Below, in pieces: positions 11,937 through 21,657 of a stretch of 64,000 nucleotides of DNA; positions within the stretch are counted from its first letter, which is position 1, and each line of letters starts with the position of its first letter. Both the position numbers and the translations under genes were made by a program. The notes beneath the pieces are model-generated. The model worked only from the letters and a program-made list of their open reading frames with translations, did not search any database and was not told where the DNA came from. This DNA is from Oscheius dolichura. Taxonomy: Eukaryota > Nematoda > Chromadorea > Rhabditida > Rhabditidae. The stretch lies in contig OW051493.1 in assembly GCA_932521035.1 (NCBI GenBank), positions 434,001 through 498,000 on the forward strand. The letters run 5' to 3'.

Positions 11937-14006
11937 TTACTCATCGTCGGAATCGACAGCTCTAGCGTCATCTTTGTCGCCGTCGAAAGCATTTTCCGGA
12001 ACCGAGAATAGACGAACAACTGGTGACATAGGATCCTTCAGCAACAGATATTTTCCAACTGGTTGTTTCATCAAACTGAAAGAATTTATGGTAAAAATAA
12101 AAATATAAGACAGCAACGCACCTGTCAATGATGCATCGAAGAACTCCCCAAGCGTTATCCATGTTGAGAGAAATATTATTGGCAAATTCAGAAGGACGAA
12201 GCGTATGAGTATCCAGAATCATATGCTGAGCGGTGTTCTTTACCGCATAACGAGAAACATATCCGAATTTGATAACATCCGAGTTGGCTAGTAAGGCCTG
12301 CAATCAACAAATGTGCTAAGCAAACATCTAACAAACCTGAATAGTCCATTTGGCCAGCTTGCAATTATTGTTCTTGATCTCTGTGGCTAAGACGGCTCCT
12401 TTCTGAGCGTCAAGCTTACTCCTCCAATCGACTCCACCGGCCTGGGAGCTGTCCCATTCGTTAAAAGCCTTGATCGTCATCATTTGAACTTCTCCACTGG
12501 GTGTCATCAAAGCTCCATCATGCTCAGTACGACAAATTAATTCAACTGGTTTGCCATTAGGGCCAGTTCCAAGAGTCCACTTTCGATATCTAAACAAACA
12601 GTTAAAATTATCACATTAACTAACTTGTAAGCGCATTCAACATCGCCAATTTCATCATCAAATGGCATGTTTGGATTAGTCAGCTTGTATCCTTCTTCAT
12701 TTCGCTTTAATACCTGACGACGGAAGTTTTGATTGATGTATAAGGCTTCGGTTGCGAGATCCTGTAAACTATGGTGTAAAAGGTAGGCACAACTCAAACC
12801 TTAGCGTTATTAATTCCATTTCCTTCCCAAACAGGTGGTTCAACGCTTGTTTCACTGACAGTCAAAGAATCGACTGGATTATTGATACCATCAGTTCGTT
12901 TATCGAAGAAAAGGAAGTCACCAAAACGTTCAGCAACAATGTCCCATGAGTACACCTAAAATAAATAAAAACATTGGAATACATTAAAGAAATACCGATC
13001 GCGAAGCGCTCATAAGTGTAGCAAGAATGATATCTGTCGCAAAAACATTTCCAACACCTTGCGAAGCAAGATTTTGAATTATCGGATCATCTGAAGTGCT
13101 GCCATTGAACAGAGTTCCACCACATTTTTGTAGAGGAATAGGATTTTTAACCGAAACACGATCCATCATCTGAAATTTAATAAATTACTAAAATAATAAT
13201 AGTTTTGCAACCTTATCGTAGTAGTGAAGAGTTCCGTACTGATGATTATCAATTTCTTTTCCTGCGCCGGCATTAGGAAATGAGAGCTTGGCGAGTCTAG
13301 GAAAATCGTACTCCTCCAGGTTAGTCCAAGATCTATCTACGTTGACCGATGGCTGGCGCTCTTTGGGGCGGTCTCCTTGGTATCGTCCACCTTGAGGACG
13401 CTGTCCCTGGCGAGCATTTCCTCCGCGTCTCTGCCACATCTTGAAAGCACGTTGCTGTTCCCTAAAACAAGATAGTAAATCTTTTCAAACAACCGATTAC
13501 TTGGCAATGCTACGCTTTAGCTTGACATTTTGGCCTTGAATAGCTTGTTCTTTACGCTCTTGATCCTTCTGAAGGAGTTTTTTGAACTGCAGCTGACGAT
13601 TACGGAAGTTTCTTTGAGTAGGACGTTGAATCGGCTTTGAAGAATCGACCTAAAACAAAATGTTTTAAATAACTTGTACGCTAATACCAATTGGAAGTTG
13701 TTCTCGTCTATTCCATGGATATAATCAAACTGCGAGCCTGCATTTGCAGCCGATCCATAAACACGTTCATTATAACTAAAAATATGTGTGAAATTACATT
13801 ATAAAAACAGAATACCGCTCATTTCCTCTTCTAAAGAAGCGATCTACGCCGATCCAATCGGCAACACGCCCAATGCGATCCGCCTTGTTGAACTGCTGGA
13901 AGGGAATACCAGAATCAACGATTTGTTGAGGAGTGCTTGGCCCCCATCCTGAATTGTTCTCATCCAGCAAATCCAAAATTTCTAGCTTCGGTAGAATAGT
14001 TTCCAT
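11937..14006 (-). CDS. eif-3.D: Translation initiation factor eIF3 subunit D
   Basis: Subunit of the eIF3 complex on the 40S ribosome, also linked to selective cap binding. Exons in coding order: 14006-13816, 13775-13688, 13649-13501, 13461-13212, 13169-12996, 12955-12800, 12761-12625, 12589-12337, 12297-12122 and 12075-11937, giving 570 residues. Conserved features are the N-terminal WGPS and [18 protein letters not shown], an RNA-binding basic/Gly-rich part ([16 protein letters not shown]), the [20 protein letters not shown] core and an acidic tail ending VDSDDE. The acceptor TTTATAG sits two bases before the ATG, typical of spliced-leader addition. It lies 315 bases downstream of the choline dehydrogenase stop on the same strand. 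The sequence looks fully functional. Confidence 0.96.
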
Positions 14007-14321
14007 ATCTATAAATGCGAAATATAGGAAACATAAAATGCGTAAAATATTACACACAATATGAGCAAATTGAAATACTCAAATAACTAAAAACTGAAAT
14101 CAAATCAAGTAGCAAGGGTTTCAACCACATAGCTATCGAACACCATTTAGAAATCTATTTATAAAATAATCTCAACCAGTAAGAAATTGAGTATCAACGA
14201 TACTAAAATGTTAGTTACTACATTACAATCAATCAATAATAACCTATCACCCGCAACAATAACAAAGAAAGACTTTCAATAACAAACAATAAATAACTAG
14301 TAAAATAATGTGAAAAAAAAA

Positions 14322-16620
14322 CTATAGGTTCACTGGAGGAAGCTTCTTTCCTTGAATCAGATCTGCCGCACGTTCCGCAAGCATCATTGTCGGTGCGTTG
14401 AGATTTCCGGTGATTATAGAAGGCATTACACTAGCATCGACTACCTGAAAATATATTTGAAGAGAAGAAACTAAAACGCTCACCTTTAGATTTGCTATTC
14501 CATGAACGTTCATATTTTCTGGATCAACTACAGCCATTGAATCATTTGATTTTCCCATTTTACAAGTGCAAGATGGATGATACGCTGAAGCAGCTTTGCT
14601 TCTAAAACATAACATATTTGGCATAGATGCTGCAACAATACCTAACAAATGTGTCAATGTCGGCATCGGATTGAACTTCCACTCCAGGAGCGAGCTCCTC
14701 TCCTCGGAAAGGGTCAAAAGCTGATGTGGCGAAAAGTTCTCTAGCCACTCTGATGCATTTTCTAAATTCCTTCCAATCATCATCGTGGCTCATGTAGTTC
14801 GGATTCATATGCGGGTGACGACGAGGATCTTTATGTTGAAGCGTAATTTTGCCAGTTGATTTAGAGCGCATAGGGCCGACATGAACCTGAAAATACAACC
14901 ATATAAGAAACTACAGAGTCAGGATGAACCTGGAAAGCATGACAAGAAGCATTTGTTCTACCATCATCAAAAACTGTATGAGGCAGGAAATGAAATTGAA
15001 TATCTGGATAAGGTACATCTGGTGACGAGTGAGCAAATCCACCGGTTTCAAGATGACTTGTTGATGCAAGACCAGTTCGCTTAACAAACCATTCTAAATT
15101 AAAAATATATTAGCAAGGCCACCTTCAACTAACCTAGGCCATTACGAATCATGTGATGCGGAAACATCCAATTGCTCTTATTGTAAAGCGTAATTGGTTG
15201 CGTACATTTCTGCTGGACATAAATTTCCAAATGATCTTGTAAATTCTGTCCAACGCCAGGTAGATCCAGCTCCACGGGAATCTCATGACTTCGCAGATGG
15301 GCTTCCGGTCCGACGCCGCTTAGCATGAGCAGTTGTGGTGAATTTATAGCGCCTCCAGCCAGAATTACATCTCCTTCACAGTAGACCTTCTCCCTGCTGT
15401 ACGAATCAATGTTGTCCGTTCCGTAAAAATTAACATTTCTAAATTTAAAAGGTTAGCCACATAAGAATATCAGCAATACCTGATGAATTCAATTCCGACG
15501 GCTTTTTTATTTTGAATCAGAACCTTTGTACAGGTAATTCCAGATGAAGTGTAGATGTTAGGGCAATTCTTAACAGGATGCAAGTAAGCCCGTGCAGCAC
15601 TCCATCTGCAATATAGAAAATTGAATCGAAATTGCAAAACAAATTCATAACGGCAATAGGGTAAAGCCACAACAATGTACCTCATGCCGTCTTTGATAGT
15701 TTGGTCCATTATTGCGAGTCCTTCTTGCTTCTCTCCGTTCATGTCTGGAGTTGTGCCTACTGGATGTTGCTCGCCGGCTTTGAGAAATGCTTGATGTAGT
15801 GGGTGATCTGCTGGTGATTGCCGAACATGCAACGGGCCGTCTGTTCCACGATATCGAAGATCCTGTAAATCACAACCACGTACACATACAAAACCAAGAG
15901 CAGGGTGAAACAAAATAAAAATAACCGTTCCTTCACATGTTGAAAACTCACATATTGTATTTTTTACAATATCCAAACTGCACAGAAATTATTACAAATA
16001 AAGAAAGAAACTTACAGCTTTCCCTTCAAATGTCTCCATTTTCTTGAAATAGGGAAGACAATTAGCGTAGTTCCAGCCAGTGGCTCCTTCACTTTCCCAT
16101 CTGTTATAATCGGCCGCATTTCCTCGTACGTAGCACATAGCATTTAGCGTTGAACTTCCACCCCAAACTCTTCCTCTCGGCCAATAGAGAACACGATCAT
16201 TTAGATTCTTCTGTGCTGTTGTATGGTAAAACCAGTTGTATCTGAATTATAAGCATCCTTCAGAACAATGAGCAAAGAAACCTACTGATCATGGCAGAGG
16301 TTATACATCAATGCTGCCGGCATGTGAATCCGCCAGTCCCACCAATGATCCTGTGGGCCAGCTTCCACAACTAATACTCGATGGTCCGGATTTTCCGATA
16401 GACGATTGGCTAAAAAACAAATTAGGTGTTCATACAAAGCGAAAAACTAACCAAGAACGCAGCCAGCTGATCCTGCCCCTACAACAATGTGCGTCGGCTT
16501 GATATCGTTCAGCTCCGGTGTAATCATCCCTTGTTTGTAACTGCTTCGCCAGCTAGCATTCCGTTTCTGCGTGTGTAGTTTTAGCAAGCATCTGTCAATT
16601 CTTGGAGTCCTTCTGATCAT
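14322..16620 (-). CDS. CHDH: Choline dehydrogenase-like GMC flavoprotein
   Basis: FAD-dependent glucose-methanol-choline oxidoreductase, probably oxidising choline to betaine aldehyde in mitochondria. Exons in coding order: 16620-16452, 16409-16286, 16241-16016, 15862-15681, 15605-15480, 15438-15134, 15093-14930, 14886-14642, 14601-14484 and 14444-14322, giving 593 residues. The FAD loop [15 protein letters not shown] lies at about 47-61 after a basic leader that could target mitochondria. GMC signatures [29 protein letters not shown], the active-site [11 protein letters not shown] (His near 522) and [18 protein letters not shown] are intact. TTTCAG three bases before the ATG may be a trans-splice site. 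From memory, the C. elegans homologue is on the same cosmid as the sphingosine kinase gene. Confidence 0.93.
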
Positions 16621-16742
16621 GCTCTGAAAGTAAAAAATAAATAAACAAATTGCATAAGCAAGATGAGAAGAAGAAGAAGACGAAGAGCAAGCAATACAAA
16701 TACTTTGGGAAACCAGAATGACTGCACAAAATAAATTCTATG

Positions 16743-17085
16743 TTGTGAAGTTAGACAAAATCAATAGGGCAAGTGAAAAGGAAAAGGGAAAGATCTTGAT
16801 GCTTGGCAAATTGAAAACATCCATTCTCTTTCTACATTACTCGAAGCTACTTGATATTGCTTTTATAAATAACTTTCTGCATGTAGATCATTTCGTACGT
16901 TGAACAACACATGACAAATGAGTAGCATTGGATAAAATCAATATGGCAAGTAAATACGGTTTTTGTTGATTTGCAACTTGAAAATTCATATATTTTATTT
17001 TCTCTTTCTGCATTGATTGAAACTATTTGTGATTGCTGTTATAGGTCAATTTCTGTATGTAGAATATTTTAGAACATAAACAAGC
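16743..17085. repeat. Two diverged tandem copies, ~170 bp
   Basis: Both copies read, in order, AAAATCAATA-GGCAAGT, a CTCTTTCT-CATT stretch, GAAGC/GAAAC-TACTT, TTGCTTTTATA or TTGCTGTTATA, and TTTCTGTATGTAGA-like text. The copies begin near 16753 and 16935. They look like an old tandem duplication. Confidence 0.65.
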
Positions 17086-17598
17086 AAAAGAAATGAGAAG
17101 CACAACAAGTAAAACAATAAAATGAAGAGCACAGCAAAGAAGAAGAATTGCATGGAAGAAGGACTGTGGGCGTCAGATGGGGCAGCTTTGCATTACTCAG
17201 GAAACAACTGCAAAGGGAAAACACACTCTTTTGATGTTTTTCTTTGCTTTTTTATAATAAAATGAGTCAAACCAAATAAAAGATGAATAAAACAAGTGAA
17301 CACACAAGGAACCAGGACAGAAAGGCAAAAAATGTTCGCTGGACCGACGTGCCGGCTACGTCATCGTGGCCCTGAAACCTCCTTTCGCCTTTCGTAAATT
17401 GGAGCGTCCTCCTTAAAACTACTAAACTAGGGAAGTTAGTAATGGTCGGGATACTTCCGAGGCAAGTGCTGGTGCTCAACACAGCTTGTTAGCTGGAGGT
17501 CGAGACTTATTATACCTTACGGTGGTCAGCAAATGACACGGGAGCGCCTTCCCGCGGCCGAGAAGATCGAAATGTATTATAAAGACGCTGTTCGAGGA

Positions 17599-17620
17599 GC
17601 TGCCGAGATTTTACGGGTGC
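17599..17620. repeat. Single arm of the GCACCCG foldback family
   Basis: Arm in the right-hand orientation, GCTGCCGAGATTTTACGGGT followed by GC. No left arm lies within 150 bases upstream. The inverse arm at 18243-18264 could pair with it across the intervening tandem repeat. Confidence 0.8.
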
Positions 17621-17689
17621 ATCGGCAATCTTTCTAGAAGTCTCGGGCCATCTTCGCCAATTTACCAATTTGCTTTGCCTTTTTCAGAA

Positions 17690-18180
17690 AATCTACACAT
17701 CAAGATTCGGATTTTTTGATATCAAACGATAGATCTCGATGTCCTCTTTGAGATGATATGTAAAAAAGTCAGAAAATATCATCTTGTAATAGAACAGTAA
17801 CAGGATTACTGCGCCGTCTTTGATTCTGCTGAAAATAATAACTCATCGACGAGTTTGACTTGTTTCTCCCTTTTTAGTAATTTCTAGACATCGAAGTGAA
17901 AAGTTCCATACACCAATCGACAGAACTCGATCTCCTCTTCAAGATAATGTATACATATTTCAGAAAATCTCATCTTATGATAGGACAGTAATACAATTAC
18001 TGAGCCGTGTGTGATTTTATCGAAATCAACAAGTCTGCAACGATGTTCAACTGTTTCCCTCTTTTTTAGCAAATTTTACACATCCAATCGGTAAGTTCTT
18101 GTTATCAATCGACAGGTCTCGATCTCCTCTTCACGAATATATGTAGAAAGTTTAGAAAATATCATATTATGAACAAGTTA
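17690..18180. repeat. Three-copy tandem repeat, ~190-195 bp unit
   Basis: TCTCGATGTCCTCTTTGAG, CTCGATCTCCTCTTCAAG and CTCGATCTCCTCTTCACG occur at about 17734, 17928 and 18119, each followed by ATATGTA, AGAAAATATCAT-like and GGACAGTAA-ATTACTG text. The spacing is about 192 bases. The third copy is truncated. Confidence 0.8.
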
Positions 18181-18242
18181 TGGTTTGATTAAAAAATTCC
18201 TCAAAAATCAAGTAAAATCCGGCCCTCGAGAACGGCGCCGCC

Positions 18243-18264
18243 GCACCCGTAAAGTTTCGGCAGC
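18243..18264. repeat. Single arm of the GCACCCG foldback family
   Basis: Left-hand arm GCACCCGTAAAGTTTCGGCA followed by GC, with no right-hand partner within 150 bases downstream. Confidence 0.8.
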
Positions 18265-18711
18265 TAATCGCATCGACTCTAAGGCGCGCCGTTACAACTT
18301 AGGCAAATAACTTGCTGTACATGTTGAGGTTAGTGGACGTTCCGACCTATCGAATGATAGTTTGCAATGTGTTGGCACGGCGGAAGATGATAAACGGAAC
18401 GAAAATGAAGAAAAGAAGAACTGGATGACAAAATCTATTGGAAACGATATTTTGAGCAGAAAGAAAGGATCCAAACGTCTGCTAAGTAACGGAGAAGGTC
18501 TAGTGAGAAAGCAATCAACGTTTGGCCATAAGTTCATCCAATTTCAGTCGAGAACCACTTGAATATAATGAAATCGCCGTTCTCAAACAATCCAGGTTAA
18601 AAAGACGCTCATAACCTGCAGAATCCTGCTAAAAATGATCATTTTCGAGTGAAAAACATAGATTTCTAATCCTTTGTACCGGGCGTCTGGTTCCCGAGCT
18701 GGTCGGACCAA

Positions 18712-20783
18712 ATGGCGCACAAGAAACGTAAACTTTTCTTTGCTTCGGATACCCAATTAATATATTTCCAGCACGTAGCAAGTCGGTAGATAAGCGTCAC
18801 CGTACGGAGAGGGCCAAGAATGTGGAGATTGTATCCCCGGCGCGGATGGAGCTGCCCCCTCCGGATCCGAAATCTGTGATGATGGTCCGTGGTTCAAGAG
18901 AGAAGAAGCAGAGGAAGTCGGGCGAGAGAGCGCCCCGGACCGCGCTGCCGGGCTCTCCTCCGGCCGAGTCGCGGCTCGTCTCTCTCATGCCGTCGGTTGA
19001 CAGCAACTCGGCCCTGGCGACCGCCTCCTCCACGAGTTTTGCCAACCTGGAGATCCGCGTGTCGCCTCCTCCTCCTCCTAAACAGGAAAAGGAGATCTCC
19101 ATCCGCTTGTCGCCACCTCCTCCCATACAGGAAAAGGAGATCTCCATTACCGAGGCGAGGAAGCTCGCCAGAGAATGGTGCAACAAAATAATGGAAAAGG
19201 GAGCGGAAGCCATCAGCACCGAATTTAAACCGGCTGAAACTACGGTACGTCCATTTTTTGGCACCCGCCGCACCCGTAAAATCTCGGCAGCCAAGAGCTC
19301 CTTTAGCTCAGTCACAGTCCCGGCAACTGCCGAGATTTTACGGGTGTGCGCGCGACCAAAAAAGTACCAGAATATTCCGTTTTTCAGTGCTCTCGCACCC
19401 GTAAAGTCTCGGCAGCAGGAATACCAGTTATTTTGATAGCAGTAAATAAGCTAATGGTTTCTTGCCGAGGTTTTACGGGTGCCGCGCGGAGGCAAAAACC
19501 ATCCAATAGGGTAATTGGCCAGCCCAGCCGAATCAAAGCTAATTCCAGTAAACTCCGGGTAGAAGCAGCTTTTTTTACGGATTACATTTCTCAAATTTGG
19601 AATTTTCCACCGGATCGACTCCAAAAACTTTTTATAATAAAATAGTCCGGTTTTCAGTACCCAGCCGAGCTGATGAAGTCATTCAAGGCGAACATGTCCG
19701 CCAACCGCTACAACAATACCATCTGCCTGGAGCCGACGCGTGTCTTGGTCCCGAACGGCGACCCGACGGACTACTACCACGCCAACTACGTGACGATCTT
19801 CGACTCGAACCCCAAGCAATACATCTGCGCTCAAGGACCCATGGAGACGACGACGGTCAACTTTTGGAAGATGATCCTGGCCGAGAGGATCAACCGCATC
19901 GTGATGCTCTGCGACCTGGTGGAGAAGAACATCCCCAAGTGTCATCGCTACTACCCGGAGGAGGCCTGCGAGACGCTGACTTTCGGACAGATTACGGTAG
20001 CCAACCGGGGCATCTCCCAGTTTGAAGGAATCGCGCCGATGGTCGTGGAATCGAGAATGTTGGAGGTGACCGACGGACAGGACGTCCTCACTCTGCGCCA
20101 TTTTCATTGGGTCGCCTGGCCGGATCACGGCGTCCCGTCCGGAACAACCGCCCCCGTCGAGCTGCTCTCTCGCATCAAGTTTACAGGGTAGGAATTGTCT
20201 TTCTTTTAAACTGTACGGTCTCGGCAGCTTGCGGGGCTGATTATTATCGGCGCGGAAGTAAAAGCGCGCGCAGCTGCCGAGATTTTATGGGTGCTGGCGT
20301 GCGCCAGAGGCATCACTTTGTTCCGCTCAGCCGCACCCGTAAAACCTCGGCAGCTAATCCAAGTTAACTAGAAACTTCAGGAAAGGTCATTTTTTACCCC
20401 TGCCGAGGTCTAACGGGTGCCGGAACTCCAATTTCTCGGTCTAAAATGAGTAAAAATACGTCTTTTTTTACAGTACGAAGACCCTGATTCACTGCGCCGC
20501 TGGGGTTGGCCGTACGGGTACGGTGCTGATGATCCTGCTAGCCGTGCAGATGCTGAAGAAGGGCTACCACCCGGAGATGATGGCCGTCTTGTCGAAAGTT
20601 CGCGAGCAGAGGGCCCACTGCGTCCAAAACGAGCTGCAGTATCTCTACGCGCACAAGGCCATCTTGGACCATTTCCGGTCGATCGGAGTCGTCAAAGACC
20701 AGGACAAGATGAACAAATTCGCAAAAGAATACGAGACATTCATCGCTGAAGTGAAGCAGAAGAGACGGCTGAAGAAGAAGTAA
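18712..20783 (+). CDS. Protein tyrosine phosphatase, receptor-less
   Basis: Removes phosphate from phosphotyrosine. Exons 18712-18727, 18772-19244, 19658-20187 and 20474-20783 join in phase to 442 residues. The first ~160 residues are basic and proline-rich low-complexity sequence starting MAHKKPRSKS. The classical PTP domain follows: ANRYNNT (phosphotyrosine-recognition loop region), HANYV, QYICAQGP, the mobile-loop WPDHGVP with acid Asp near 319, and the signature HCAAGVGRTG with catalytic Cys near 347. All catalytic residues are present, so it should be active. Worms carry many such small cytosolic phosphatases, often sperm-related; that role is only inference here. Exons are GC-rich against AT-rich introns. 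Introns 2 and 3 each carry two foldback elements. AATAAA at 20852-20857. Confidence 0.93.
19270..19348. repeat. Foldback element (PTP intron 2, first)
   Basis: Left arm at 19270-19291 and right arm at 19327-19348 are near-perfect reverse complements. The centre is about 35 bases and unlike that of other copies. Total 79 bp. Confidence 0.9.
19395..19482. repeat. Foldback element (PTP intron 2, second)
   Basis: Left arm GCACCCGTAAAGTCTCGGCA near 19395 and right arm ending TTTTACGGGTGC at 19482. It lies 46 bases after the previous element in the same orientation class, with a different centre. Confidence 0.9.
20211..20294. repeat. Foldback element (PTP intron 3, first)
   Basis: The right arm at 20273-20294 is well preserved apart from one change (TTTTATGGGTGC). 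The left arm is degenerate, keeping only TACGGTCTCGGCAGC. The centre is GC-rich. Confidence 0.75.
20333..20420. repeat. Foldback element (PTP intron 3, second)
   Basis: Left arm GCACCCGTAAAACCTCGGCA at 20333 and right arm TGCCGAGGTCTAACGGGTGC ending 20420. It follows the previous copy after 38 bases. Two mirrored substitutions (CCTCGG / CCGAGG) keep the arms paired. Confidence 0.9.
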
Positions 20784-21657
20784 AGCGGTATCAATTGATC
20801 ATCTTCTTTCTTTTTTCTATTACTATTCACAGCGTCTACTTCTTTTATCACAATAAACATTGCGGAGAATTTTAGTTGCCCCTTATTCATCATGTAATTT
20901 TGGGTACTGTAGCTTTTATCCGTAATTTGAAGCGTTTTTGGTTACAACGCGCCTTTTTCTCGTGTGATCTAGCCAACTATCTTTCAATTTTGGTACAAAT
21001 ATCCTTCTCCTCGGGCTTTATCTCACTTAAAATGCGGATAGAACAACCAAATTGCCAAAGTCTTTGTTTCATGGGAATTAAGGGCTCTAACGTCGCTTTT
21101 TCGAACTTTAGTGATGATAGGCTTGTAGAGCATCTTCTGGCGAGTCTGGCAATACCAAAATCTTCGGGAGAAAGTTGTGATTCCGGTTCGTGATGGAGAT
21201 TTGAAGATTGAAGGCTGCATCATTTGAATTGTCATACCAGTGGTGGAGTGTTTTGGTTGCCGTGATCCAGAAAATGGTGTTTAGCAGAAAATACCTAGCT
21301 CAGGTTTATAGAGAATTTTCTGGCGATTCTGGTAGTACCAAAATCTTTGCTGAAAAGTCACGATTCCAACCGGTAACGGCGCTTTGAAGTCTAGAGAGGT
21401 CGCCCATTTTGAACTAGTCATACCAGTGGTGGAGTTTTATGGCCGCCTGGATCCAAAACCCGTCAATATTCAAAAAAGCCCCATTCCAGTCTTGTAGAGA
21501 ATTTTTTCCTCTTCCAATTGGTGACAATTTCTCCAAAATTCCGTTTTTCGTTGGAACTGGTCATTTGACGTTTCAAGACGGGTACAATAACGGTCCAATT
21601 GATCCGGCACCGCTTTCTAATCATTTCCTTCCGTCGACTGTTGGTCTATCATTTTCC
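20784..21657. other. Intergenic region with ~180-bp tandem unit
   Basis: Contains the phosphatase 3' UTR signal, then at about 21110-21520 diverged copies of a unit with landmarks TTCTGGCGA-TCTGG, ACCAAAATCTT and GTCATACCAGTGGTGGAGT (at about 21231 and 21418). Related text recurs in an intron of the next gene at 23915-24190. An open frame runs into the receptor gene from 21439, but its first 73 residues precede the signal peptide and are repeat-derived, so I exclude them. Confidence 0.65.

Larger units (their letters stand above)
16621..18711. other. Intergenic region with tandem repeats
   Basis: No gene is supported. Two diverged copies of a ~170-bp unit occupy 16743-17085, a three-copy ~195-bp unit occupies 17690-18180, and single foldback arms lie at 17599 and 18243. 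An open frame from 18362 to 18562 is basic and hydrophilic with no recognisable feature. The shared promoter space of the divergent choline dehydrogenase and phosphatase genes must be here. Confidence 0.6.

Noticed and set aside
18797..19315. A 172-residue minus-strand open frame
   Set aside because: Antisense to the GC-rich N-terminal exon of the phosphatase, which has correct splice sites and a conserved domain downstream.
19270..20420. Regularly spaced repeats resembling a CRISPR array
   Set aside because: The repeats alternate in orientation as inverted pairs, lie in introns of a eukaryotic gene, and have no cas genes nearby.
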